From assembly GCF_001280065.1 (NCBI RefSeq), contig NZ_LGEA01000096.1:71167-135166 (forward strand): a stretch of DNA of 64,000 nucleotides, read 5' to 3'. The position numbers and the translations under genes were made by a program. Source of the DNA: Streptomyces sp. NRRL B-1140. GTDB lineage: Bacteria; Actinomycetota; Actinomycetes; Streptomycetales; Streptomycetaceae. Numbering within the stretch: the stretch's first letter is position 1; each line of letters begins with the position of its first letter. Under the pieces are notes generated by a model. That model saw only the letters and a program-made list of their open reading frames with translations. It ran no database searches and was not told the DNA's origin. This document shows positions 16,316 through 24,249 of the stretch, in pieces.

Positions 16316-17821
16316 ATGGCGGCGGACCAACTCCCGGCTGAGGTCGGGGAGTTCGTGACCTACCTGAACGGCCTGCAGACACGCCTCGATCCGTCCGGCG
16401 GCTGGTGCGCCGTGTTCTGGCGGCGCGACCCGGACGGTATGCGGGCGTGCCTCGACGGACGCGAGATGCCGCCCTGGGACGTGGTCGAGGCATTGCTTCA
16501 GGACCTCGCCGCCCAGCACGGACCGGGGAGCGCCGGCCCGGAGACGGACCGCGCCCGCGCCCTGCACGCCACCGCGCTCGCCGCGTACGACGCCCGGCCC
16601 GGCGGCCGTGACGCCCTCGGCGACCGCCTCGACGTCATGCTCCGCGAACAGAAGTACGCCGCCGAACGCCAGGCCGCCCTCGCCCGCCGCCTGGCCGCGG
16701 CCACGACCCGCGAACAGGCGGACGCCCTGCGTCTGGACCTGGCCTGGGCCCGGGACGACCACGAACGGGCCGGCGCGCGGTGCGCGGAACTCCGGGCGCG
16801 GATGGCCTGTGTGGACGGGCGTGAGCGGGGGGTGTTCCCGGCGGCGTGGGGTGCTGCCGAGGCGACGCACGGCGGGGCGGCGTCGTCGCCCGCTGGTGAT
16901 CCGCCCGGCCATGGGACGCCCTCGGCCGTGACCGGTGCCGTCGGCCGGCAGGACGCCCGAAACGGCACCCGGCACGACACCAGGCATGGCGCCGTCGCCC
17001 CGGAAGCCGGCCCTCGGCATGACACCCGGCATGACCCCCCGTACGGCACGGTCGCCCCCGAGTCCCGGGCGCCGAGCCCCGCCACCGTCCCCGAGCAGCG
17101 CAAGCGGCGTCGGGGCGGTGCGCGCTTCGCCGGGATGGCGGACGAGGTGGCCGGACCCGTCCCCGTGCCGCCCTCCACCCTGCCCGCGCCCGCCCCCGCG
17201 ACCGCCGGCCGAACCCTGCGCGGCGCGCGCTTCGCCGGGGCCGTCGAGGAGGCGGTGCGGCGCCCGGCGCGGGAGGCCGACGCGGGCGGGGCCGACGACC
17301 GGGCCCAGGTCGGCAGGACCGTGGAGGTGCTGGCCCGCCTGCGCGGCGAGGGGCGCAGCGGGGAGGCCCACGCGCTGCTGGCCGAGGTCGCCGCGTGGGA
17401 ACCCGCCAGGTTCCCGCTGCTCGCCGAACGGCTGCGGCAGGCCGGGCTGGAGGCCGACTGGCAGACCCTGCTGTGGGAGGCCGCCGCACTGCCCGCCGGA
17501 CGGCTGGTCGCCGCCGCCGACGCACTGGTCGAGGCCGGGCGGCCGGCTGACGGCCGGCAGATGCTGCGCCAGGGGACCGCACGGCCGCCGGGCGAGGTCG
17601 GCCACGCGATCCTCGGTCTGGTCGCCGAGGGACGTCACCGCGAGGTGCGCGTGCTGCTCGACGCGTACGTCAGGGCCCGCACCCCCGAGGAGGCCGCGCG
17701 CAGCGCCGAACCCGAACCCCGGCGCCTCGTGCCGCTCCTGCTGGAAGCGGCCCGGGGTGTCTCGAACGAGCGCCACTGGGACCTCGTGCACGCCCTGCGG
17801 GTCGCCGGATTCGCCGTCTGA
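16316..17821 (+). CDS. UL36-like conserved Streptomyces protein
   Basis: This 501-residue protein has an alpha-helical N terminus (WCAVFWRRDPDGMRACLDG, then helices to about residue 165), a Pro/Ala/Gly/His-rich middle and a helical-repeat C terminus (about 320-500) resembling PPR/TPR-like arrays in which LL.E.A. and EAGR.AD recur. The middle contains a duplicated HDTRH...VAPE segment and the motif GARFAG twice (near residues 268 and 301), each followed by an acidic helix. Such proteins are annotated UL36-like in Streptomyces without known function. GGGAG lies 7 bases before the ATG. It follows xre on the same strand. Confidence 0.78.
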   Translation: MAADQLPAEVGEFVTYLNGLQTRLDPSGGWCAVFWRRDPDGMRACLDGREMPPWDVVEALLQDLAAQHGPGSAGPETDRARALHATALAAYDARPGGRDALGDRLDVMLREQKYAAERQAALARRLAAATTREQADALRLDLAWARDDHERAGARCAELRARMACVDGRERGVFPAAWGAAEATHGGAASSPAGDPPGHGTPSAVTGAVGRQDARNGTRHDTRHGAVAPEAGPRHDTRHDPPYGTVAPESRAPSPATVPEQRKRRRGGARFAGMADEVAGPVPVPPSTLPAPAPATAGRTLRGARFAGAVEEAVRRPAREADAGGADDRAQVGRTVEVLARLRGEGRSGEAHALLAEVAAWEPARFPLLAERLRQAGLEADWQTLLWEAAALPAGRLVAAADALVEAGRPADGRQMLRQGTARPPGEVGHAILGLVAEGRHREVRVLLDAYVRARTPEEAARSAEPEPRRLVPLLLEAARGVSNERHWDLVHALRVAGFAV

Positions 17822-17899
17822 CCGGTGATGGCGCGCCCCGAGCGACTCACCCACAGGAGTGCGAATCGCGCAATGCGCCGCGGGTTGGCGACGATGGTC

Positions 17900-17928
17900 T
17901 TGGCAACCCCGTGCCAGAGGCTTACGTT
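17900..17928 (+). promoter_or_regulatory. promoter of the pyrimidine-catabolism operon
   Basis: TTGGCA (17900-17905) and TACGTT (17923-17928) are separated by 17 bases, a good match to the housekeeping sigma consensus. The predicted start is near 17935. An inverted repeat TGGCA-N6-TGCCA (17901-17916) overlaps the -35 box and is a candidate regulator site. Confidence 0.55.
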
Positions 17929-17933
17929 CGTGG

Positions 17934-17962
17934 CTCTACGGCCCGCTTCTACGGGCGTAGAG
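17934..17962 (+). promoter_or_regulatory. 5' leader hairpin
   Basis: CTCTACG-GCCCG (17934-17945) pairs with CGGGC-GTAGAG (17952-17962), leaving one bulged base and a six-base loop. It falls at the predicted transcript 5' end and ends 29 bases before the first gene, so it may stabilise the mRNA or affect initiation. Confidence 0.45.
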
Positions 17963-17991
17963 GCGCAGACGTCGCGTCGAAGGAGCAGCTC

Positions 17992-18834
17992 ATGGCCAAC
18001 GTCGTACGTGCCGCCCTGGTCCAGGCCACCTGGACCGGCGACACCGAGTCCATGGTGGCGAAACACGAGGAGCACGCCCGCGAGGCGGCCCGCCGGGGCG
18101 CGAAGATCATCGGTTTCCAGGAAGTCTTCAACAGCCCCTACTTCTGCCAGGTCGAGGAGCCGGAGCACTACCGCTGGGCCGAGCCCGTCCCGGACGGGCC
18201 GACCGTGCGGCGGATGCGGGCGCTCGCACGCGAGACCGGCATGGTGATCGTCGCGCCGGTGTTCGAGGCGGAGCAGCCCGGCTTCTACTACAACACCGCC
18301 GCCGTGATCGACGCCGACGGCACCTACCTCGGCAAGTACCGCAAGCACCACATCCCGCAGCTCAAGGGCTTCCGTGAGAAGTTCTACTTCAAGCCCGGGA
18401 ACCTCGGCTGGCCCGTCTTCGACACGGTCGTCGGCAGGGTCGGCGTGTACATCTGCTACGACCGCCACTTCCCGGAGGGCTGGCGGCAGCTCGGCCTCGC
18501 CGGAGCCCAGCTCGTCTACAACCCCTCCGCGACCCACCGCAGCCTCTCCTCCCACCTGTGGCGGCTGGAGCAGCCCGCGGCGGCCGTCGCCAACGGGTAC
18601 TACATCGCCGCGATCAACCGCGTCGGCCAGGAGGAGTACGGCGACAACGACTTCTACGGCACGAGCTACTTCGTGGACCCGCGCGGGCAGTTCGTCGGGG
18701 ACGTCGCCAGCGACAGCAAGGAGGAGCTCGTGGTCCGGGACATCGACCTCGACCTCATCGAAGAGGTGCGGCAGACGTGGGCCTTCTACCGCGACCGCCG
18801 CCCCGACGCCTACGAAGGGCTGGTGCAGCCGTGA
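17992..18834 (+). CDS. nitrilase-superfamily N-carbamoyl amidohydrolase (beta-ureidopropionase type), copy 1
   Basis: The 280-residue cytoplasmic enzyme has the nitrilase triad: Glu in FQEVFNSPYFC, Lys in KYRKHHIPQ and Cys in ICYDRHFPEG. The C-terminal motifs NRVG and NDFYGTSYFVDP are typical of N-carbamoyl-beta-alanine/putrescine amidohydrolases, which release CO2 and ammonia. AAGGAG lies 8 bases before ATG 17992. Its stop overlaps the aminotransferase GTG by 4 bases, indicating translational coupling. It is strongly similar to the copy at 21898, and context points to N-carbamoyl-beta-alanine or a related carbamoyl amino acid as substrate. Confidence 0.9.
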   Translation: MANVVRAALVQATWTGDTESMVAKHEEHAREAARRGAKIIGFQEVFNSPYFCQVEEPEHYRWAEPVPDGPTVRRMRALARETGMVIVAPVFEAEQPGFYYNTAAVIDADGTYLGKYRKHHIPQLKGFREKFYFKPGNLGWPVFDTVVGRVGVYICYDRHFPEGWRQLGLAGAQLVYNPSATHRSLSSHLWRLEQPAAAVANGYYIAAINRVGQEEYGDNDFYGTSYFVDPRGQFVGDVASDSKEELVVRDIDLDLIEEVRQTWAFYRDRRPDAYEGLVQP

Positions 18835-20117
18835 CCAACGACCTCCTGGGCCGCCACCGGGCCGTGCTCCCCGACTGGCTCGCCCTCTACTACGAGGAGC
18901 CCCTCGAGATCACCCACGGCGAGGGCCGCCATGTCTGGGACGCGCAGGGCAACCGGTACCTCGACTTCTTCGGCGGCATCCTCACCACCATGACCGCGCA
19001 CGCGCTGCCCGAGGTGACCAAGGCGGTGAGCGAGCAGGCCGGGCGGATCATCCACTCCTCGACCCTCTACCTCAACCGCCCGATGGTCGAACTCGCCGAG
19101 CGTATCGCCCAGCTGAGCGGCATCCCGGACGCCCGCGTCTTCTTCACCACCTCCGGTACGGAGGCCAACGACACCGCCCTGCTGCTGGCCACCGCGTACC
19201 GGCGCAGCAACACGATCCTGGCCATGCGCAACAGCTACCACGGCCGTTCCTTCAGCGCCGTCGGCATCACCGGCAACAGCGGCTGGTCCCCGACCTCGCT
19301 CTCCCCGCTTCAGACGCTGTACGTCCACGGCGGCGTCCGCACCCGCGGCCCGTTCGCCTCCCTCGGCGACGAGGCGTACATCGCCGCCTGCGTCGAGGAC
19401 CTGAAGGACCTGCTCGGCCACACCCGCGCGCCGGCCGCGCTGATCGCCGAGCCCGTGCAGGGCGTCGGCGGCTTCACGGCACCACCGGACGGTCTCTACG
19501 CGGCGTTCCGCGAGGTGCTGCACGAGCGCGGCATCCTGTGGATCGCCGACGAGGTGCAGACCGGCTGGGGCCGCACCGGCGAGCACTTCTGGGGCTGGCA
19601 GGCCCACGGCCGCAACGGACCGCCCGACATCATGACCTTCGCCAAGGGCATCGGCAACGGCATGTCCATCGGCGGGGTCGTCGCCCGCTCCGAGATCATG
19701 AACTGCCTGGACTCCAACAGCATCTCCACCTTCGGCGGCACCCAGATCACCATGGCCGCGGGCCTCGCCAACCTCAACTACCTGCTGGAACACGACCTCC
19801 AGGGCAACGCCCGGCGTGTCGGGGGACTGCTCATCGAACGGCTGCGGGCCGTCGCCGCGCACGTCCCGGCCGTACGGGAGGTTCGCGGCCGCGGCCTGAT
19901 GCTCGGCATCGAGATCACCAAACCCGGGACCGACGAGGCCGATCCGCAGACCGCGGCGGCCGTGCAGGAGGCGGCTCGCGAGGGCGGTCTGCTGATCGGC
20001 AAGGGCGGCGGGCACAACACCAGCGCGCTGCGCGTCGCCCCGCCGCTGTCCCTCAACGTCGCGGAGGCCGAGGAGGGCGCCGCGATCCTCGAGAACGCTC
20101 TGCGGAGCATCACGTAG
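18831..20117 (+). CDS. class III PLP-dependent aminotransferase
   Basis: The 428-residue protein is an AGXT2/omega-amino acid type transaminase: FFTTSGTEANDTALLLAT, YHGRSFSAVG, EPVQGVGGF, IADEVQTGWGRTG, and the PLP lysine in TFAKGIGNGMSIGG. It most likely moves the amino group of beta-alanine or 3-aminoisobutyrate, the end products of pyrimidine ring degradation, to an oxo-acid. The GTG start overlaps the upstream amidohydrolase stop. The pucR gene follows after 26 bases, so amidohydrolase, transaminase and regulator form one operon. Confidence 0.9.
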   Translation: MTNDLLGRHRAVLPDWLALYYEEPLEITHGEGRHVWDAQGNRYLDFFGGILTTMTAHALPEVTKAVSEQAGRIIHSSTLYLNRPMVELAERIAQLSGIPDARVFFTTSGTEANDTALLLATAYRRSNTILAMRNSYHGRSFSAVGITGNSGWSPTSLSPLQTLYVHGGVRTRGPFASLGDEAYIAACVEDLKDLLGHTRAPAALIAEPVQGVGGFTAPPDGLYAAFREVLHERGILWIADEVQTGWGRTGEHFWGWQAHGRNGPPDIMTFAKGIGNGMSIGGVVARSEIMNCLDSNSISTFGGTQITMAAGLANLNYLLEHDLQGNARRVGGLLIERLRAVAAHVPAVREVRGRGLMLGIEITKPGTDEADPQTAAAVQEAAREGGLLIGKGGGHNTSALRVAPPLSLNVAEAEEGAAILENALRSIT

Positions 20118-20143
20118 CAGTTGCACTGAGCAAGGGGCCCGCC

Positions 20144-21742
20144 ATGACCATCACCCTGGATTCCCTGGAGCCCGCGCTGTCGGTGCGGCGGGTCCTCACC
20201 CTGGAACGGGTACTCGCCGGGGAGCCCGAGGTGGTGGCCGGGGCGGGCCATCTCGACCGGCTCGTGCGCTGGGTGCACGTCGCCGAGGCGGCCGACGTCG
20301 GTGTGATGCTCAGCGGCGGCGAGATGGTCCTCACCACGGGGGTGCTGCTCGTCGGCGACGAGGACAAGCAGGCCGAGTACGTCCGGTCGCTGCACCGGGC
20401 CGAGGCCGCCGCCGTCGTCCTCGGACTCGGCCGCGCCTTCCCCACCGCACCGGAGGTGATGCGCCGGGCCGCCGAGCGGTGCGGACTGCCGATGGTCGTC
20501 CTGCACCGGCCCTTCCCCTTCGCCGACCTGACCGAGGAGGTCCAGTCCCGCCTGGTGCGGCGCAAGTTCGCCGCCGTCAGCCTCTCCGAGGCCGTCCGCA
20601 CCGAACTCACCGCCCTCATCACCGCGGGCGCCCCGTTGCAAAGCCTGCTCGACGAGGTGGCCCGGCACAGCGCCTGCCCGGTCATCGTCACCAACCTCGC
20701 CCACCGCGTCCTCGGCACGGCGGGGGAGCGGCCCGCGGTCGACGACGTGCTGCGCGACTGGGAGCGCATCGCCCGGCAGGCATGGGGGCACCACGCAGGC
20801 CGTTCAGGCACGGGGGGAGGCACCGAGGGCGACGGCTGGATCCGGGCCGAACTGGGCGGACGCGGGGAACGCTGGGGCCGGATCGTCCTGTGCGGCTACC
20901 GCGGCGACACCGCCACCGGACGGCTGCTGGCCGACCGCGCCGCCGAGGCCCTCGTCCTGCACCGCATGCTCGGCGGCGGCGCCGCGTGCTCCTGGGAGGA
21001 GCAGTCCGCGCAGAGCCTGCTGACCGACCTGGTCAGCGGCGTCGTACCGGCACGGCAACTTCTGCCCCGGGCCCGGGCGGCCGGGCTGCCCGTCAACCGG
21101 CGCACCTTCGTGCCTCTGGTCGTCCGTGACGGCGATCCCGCCCGGCTCGAACGTCTCCTGCGGCTGCTGGGCCTGCCCGGGCTGGTCGCCGAACTCGCCG
21201 ACGGGGCCACCGCCGTGCTGCTGAGCGTCCCCCGGGACCAGGACGCGAACGCCCTCACCACGCACTTCGCGACCCGGCTGCGCACCGAGTCCGGCCCGGA
21301 CCACACGGTCGTCGCCGCGGCCGAACCCCGCGCCGCCTGGGACGACGTGCCCGCCGGACTGCGCGAGGCCCGGCACGTGTCGGACGCCGTGGCCGACTCC
21401 TCCGCCATCCTCGACCTCCCCCCGGTGGTACGCCTGAAGGACGTCCACCTGCGAGGCCTGATCCGGCTGCTGCGCGACGATCCGCACGTGCAGTCGTTCG
21501 CGGAGCGGGAGCTGGACGGGCTGCTGCGCGAGAGCGACGAGGACCTGCTGTCGGTCCTGCGCACCTACCTCGCCACCGGTCGCAACAAGTCCCGCACCGC
21601 CCAGCTCCACCACGTCTCCCGGCCCGCCCTCTATCGCCGCCTGGAGTCCATACAGGTCCGCCTCGGGGTGGACCTCGACGACTTCGAGCAGGCCGCCTCG
21701 GTGCACATCGCACTCCTCGCGCACGACGCGCAACAACAGTGA
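20144..21742 (+). CDS. PucR-family transcriptional regulator
   Basis: The 532-residue protein has an N-terminal PucR domain (VRRVLTLERVLAGEPEVVAG to about residue 125), a central GGDEF-like region and a C-terminal HTH_30 domain (LRTYLATGRNKSRTAQLHHVSRPALYRRLESIQ at about 460-500). PucR proteins commonly control purine, pyrimidine and allantoin degradation. It sits in the middle of the pyrimidine cluster and is the obvious local regulator. ATG 20144 has AAGGGG upstream. Whether it activates or represses cannot be read from sequence. Confidence 0.9.
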   Translation: MTITLDSLEPALSVRRVLTLERVLAGEPEVVAGAGHLDRLVRWVHVAEAADVGVMLSGGEMVLTTGVLLVGDEDKQAEYVRSLHRAEAAAVVLGLGRAFPTAPEVMRRAAERCGLPMVVLHRPFPFADLTEEVQSRLVRRKFAAVSLSEAVRTELTALITAGAPLQSLLDEVARHSACPVIVTNLAHRVLGTAGERPAVDDVLRDWERIARQAWGHHAGRSGTGGGTEGDGWIRAELGGRGERWGRIVLCGYRGDTATGRLLADRAAEALVLHRMLGGGAACSWEEQSAQSLLTDLVSGVVPARQLLPRARAAGLPVNRRTFVPLVVRDGDPARLERLLRLLGLPGLVAELADGATAVLLSVPRDQDANALTTHFATRLRTESGPDHTVVAAAEPRAAWDDVPAGLREARHVSDAVADSSAILDLPPVVRLKDVHLRGLIRLLRDDPHVQSFAERELDGLLRESDEDLLSVLRTYLATGRNKSRTAQLHHVSRPALYRRLESIQVRLGVDLDDFEQAASVHIALLAHDAQQQ

Positions 21743-21792
21743 AACACGCAACCACCTGGGAAAACGGCGGTGAAACATGGGTCCACGAAAGA

Positions 21793-21832
21793 GTGACACG
21801 GTGGCACGCCGCACGCCCTCGGACGTGACACG
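21793..21832. promoter_or_regulatory. direct repeats upstream of second amidohydrolase gene
   Basis: GTGACACGGTG (21793-21803) and GTGACACGCTG (21825-21835) are near-identical direct repeats 32 bases apart, about three helical turns. They lie 60-105 bases before the start codon and are candidate binding sites for the PucR regulator. Confidence 0.4.
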
Positions 21833-21897
21833 CTGCAACTCAAAGACGCCCTTCGCCCTCCCTAGGCTCACGGCACACCGAGCTACCGGAGGTCCCG

Positions 21898-22740
21898 ATG
21901 AGCCGAGTGATCCGTGCCGCCGTCTTCCAGACCGCCTGGACGGGCGACAAGGAATCGATGATCCAGGTCCACGAGCAGGCGGTCCGCGACGCGGCCGCCC
22001 AGGGCGCTCAGGTCCTGTGCTTCCAGGAGCTGTTCTACGGACCGTACTTCTGCCAGGTCCAGGACCCGGCCTTCTACGAGTACGCCGAGCAGATCCCCGA
22101 GGGCCCCATCGTCCGGCGCTTCCAGGCCCTCGCGAAGGAACACGGCATCGTCCTGGTGCTGCCGATGTACGAGGAGGAGCAGCCCGGCGTCCTGTACAAC
22201 ACCGCCGCCGTGATCGACGCGGACGGCTCCTACCTCGGCAAGTACCGCAAGACGCACATCCCCCAGGTCAGGGGCTTCTGGGAGAAGTTCTACTTCCGCC
22301 CGGGCAACTCCGGCTGGCCCATTTTCGACACCAAGGCCGGCCGTATCGGCGTCTACATCTGCTACGACCGCCACTTCCCGGAGGGCTGGCGCGCCCTCGG
22401 CCTCGCGGGTGCCGAGATCGTCTTCAACCCCTCGGCCACCTCCCGCGGCCTGTCCGGCTACCTCTGGCAGCTGGAGCAGCCGGCGGCGGCCGTGGCGAAC
22501 GAGTACTTCGTCGGCGCGATCAACCGTGTCGGCGTCGAGGAGTACGGCGACAACGACTTCTACGGCACCTCGTACTTCGTGGACCCGGAGGCCCGGTTCG
22601 TCGGCGAGGTGGCGAGCGACAAGGAGCCCGAACTGGTGGTGAGGGACCTGGACATGGCCAAACTCCGCGAGGTCCGCGACCGCTGGCAGTTCTACAGGGA
22701 CCGGGCGCCCGGCGCTTACGGGCCGCTGACGGCACCTTGA
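21898..22740 (+). CDS. nitrilase-superfamily N-carbamoyl amidohydrolase (beta-ureidopropionase type), copy 2
   Basis: This 280-residue protein has the same length and triad as copy 1: Glu in FQELFYGPYFC, Lys in KYRKTHIPQ and Cys in ICYDRHFPEG, plus NDFYGTSYFVDP near the end. GGAGG lies 5-9 bases before the ATG. By eye the two copies share most residues, with differences concentrated in the N-terminal third and around the active-site rim (NSPYF against YGPYF). It starts a new unit after pucR, with its own upstream direct repeats, and precedes the dihydropyrimidinase gene. Confidence 0.9.
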   Translation: MSRVIRAAVFQTAWTGDKESMIQVHEQAVRDAAAQGAQVLCFQELFYGPYFCQVQDPAFYEYAEQIPEGPIVRRFQALAKEHGIVLVLPMYEEEQPGVLYNTAAVIDADGSYLGKYRKTHIPQVRGFWEKFYFRPGNSGWPIFDTKAGRIGVYICYDRHFPEGWRALGLAGAEIVFNPSATSRGLSGYLWQLEQPAAAVANEYFVGAINRVGVEEYGDNDFYGTSYFVDPEARFVGEVASDKEPELVVRDLDMAKLREVRDRWQFYRDRAPGAYGPLTAP

Positions 22741-22749
22741 TACGTCCGT

Positions 22750-22764
22750 GGGGGACGTGCCCCC
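22750..22764. terminator. short G/C hairpin after second amidohydrolase gene
   Basis: GGGGG-ACGTG-CCCCC starts 10 bases after the amidohydrolase stop and runs directly into the dispersed repeat at 22766. It may attenuate transcription into the dihydropyrimidinase gene. Confidence 0.4.
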
Positions 22765-22765
22765 A

Positions 22766-22792
22766 GGGGCGCGGGGAACTGCGCGACCAGCC
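22766..22792 (+). repeat. dispersed Streptomyces intergenic repeat
   Basis: This 27-base unit contains GGGGCGCGGGGAACTGCGCG followed by ACCAGCC. It is nearly identical, in reverse complement, to 55961-55988 (about two mismatches) and shares both outer halves with 12392-12444. I associate this element with many Streptomyces intergenic regions. Here it lies between two genes of the pyrimidine cluster. Confidence 0.6.
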
Positions 22793-22834
22793 ACATACAG
22801 CCCGCACCGACCCACTGCGAGGAGCGACCACGAC

Positions 22835-24238
22835 ATGAGCAGCCGTACAGTCATCCGCGGCGGCCTCGTCATCACCGCATCCGACGAGATCCACGCCGAC
22901 GTCCTGATCGAGGACGGCCGAATCGCCGCCCTCGCAGCCACGGGGACACCCGCCGCCGAATCCTTCACAGCCGAGCGCACCATCGACGCCACCGGGAAGT
23001 ACGTCATCCCCGGCGGCGTCGACGCCCACACCCACATGGAGCTGCCCTTCGGCGGCACCTTCGCCTCCGACACCTTCGAGACCGGCACCCGCGCCGCCGC
23101 CTGGGGCGGCACGACGACGATCATCGACTTCGCCGTGCAGAGCGTCGGCCACAGCCTGCGCGAGGGGCTCGACACCTGGCACGCCAAGGCCGACGGCAAC
23201 TGCGCGGTCGACTACGGCTTCCACATGATCGTCTCCGACGTCAACGAGCACACCCTCAAGGAGATGGACCACCTGGTGGAGGAGGGCGTCACCTCCTTCA
23301 AGCAGTTCATGGCCTACCCGGGCGTCTTCTACAGCGACGACGGCCAGATCCTGCGCGCCATGCAGCGCTCCGCCGAGAACGGCGGCCTGATCATGATGCA
23401 CGCCGAGAACGGCATCGCGATCGACGTGCTGGTGGAGCAGGCGCTGGCCCGCGGGGAGACCGACCCCCGCTACCACGGAGAGGTCCGCAAGGCCCTCCTC
23501 GAAGCCGAGGCCACCCACCGCGCCATCAAGCTCGCGCAGGTGGCCGGCGCACCCCTCTACGTCGTGCACGTCTCCGCCACGGAGGCGGTCGCCGAGCTGG
23601 CCCGGGCCCGCGACGAGGGACTGAACGTCTTCGGCGAGACCTGCCCGCAGTACCTGTTCCTGTCCACCGACAACCTCGCCGAGCCCGACTTCGAGGGCGC
23701 CAAGTACGTGTGCAGCACCCCGCTCAGGCCGAAGGAGCACCAGGCCGCACTGTGGCGCGGCCTGCGCACGAACGACCTCCAGGTCGTCTCCACCGACCAC
23801 TGCCCCTTCTGCTTCACCGGTCAGAAGGACCTGGGCCGCGGCGACTTCTCCAAGATCCCCAACGGCCTGCCGGGCGTGGAGAACCGTATGGACCTGCTCC
23901 ACCAGGCGGTCCTCGACGGCCACATCTCGCGCCGCCGCTGGATCGAGATCGCCTGCGCGACCCCGGCCCGGATGTTCGGCCTCTACCCGAAGAAGGGCAC
24001 CATCGCGCCGGGCGCCGACGCCGACGTCGTCATCTACGACCCGCACGCCGAGCAGGTCATGTCCGCCGAGACGCACCACATGAACGTCGACTACTCGGCC
24101 TACGAGGGCAAACGCACCACCGGCCGGGTCGAGACGGTGCTCTCGCGCGGTGAACCCGTCATCACCGAGCGGGAGTACACCGGGCGCGCCGGGCACGGCG
24201 TGTTCACCCCGCGTTCCACCTGTCAGTACCTCAACTAG
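22835..24238 (+). CDS. hydA: dihydropyrimidinase / hydantoinase
   Basis: The 467-residue amidohydrolase opens the ring of dihydropyrimidines or hydantoins. Signatures are PGGVDAHTHMELPFGG (metal His pair), SFKQFMAYPG (carbamylated metal-bridging Lys), MMHAENG, YVVHVSATEA and STDHCPF (metal Asp). Length and motif order match bacterial D-hydantoinases. ATG 22835 has GAGGAG 10-15 bases upstream. The LLM oxidoreductase gene begins 11 bases after its stop, so the two are co-transcribed. Its product would be the substrate of the neighbouring N-carbamoyl amidohydrolases. Confidence 0.93.
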   Translation: MSSRTVIRGGLVITASDEIHADVLIEDGRIAALAATGTPAAESFTAERTIDATGKYVIPGGVDAHTHMELPFGGTFASDTFETGTRAAAWGGTTTIIDFAVQSVGHSLREGLDTWHAKADGNCAVDYGFHMIVSDVNEHTLKEMDHLVEEGVTSFKQFMAYPGVFYSDDGQILRAMQRSAENGGLIMMHAENGIAIDVLVEQALARGETDPRYHGEVRKALLEAEATHRAIKLAQVAGAPLYVVHVSATEAVAELARARDEGLNVFGETCPQYLFLSTDNLAEPDFEGAKYVCSTPLRPKEHQAALWRGLRTNDLQVVSTDHCPFCFTGQKDLGRGDFSKIPNGLPGVENRMDLLHQAVLDGHISRRRWIEIACATPARMFGLYPKKGTIAPGADADVVIYDPHAEQVMSAETHHMNVDYSAYEGKRTTGRVETVLSRGEPVITEREYTGRAGHGVFTPRSTCQYLN

Positions 24239-24249
24239 GAGTGGCGCAG

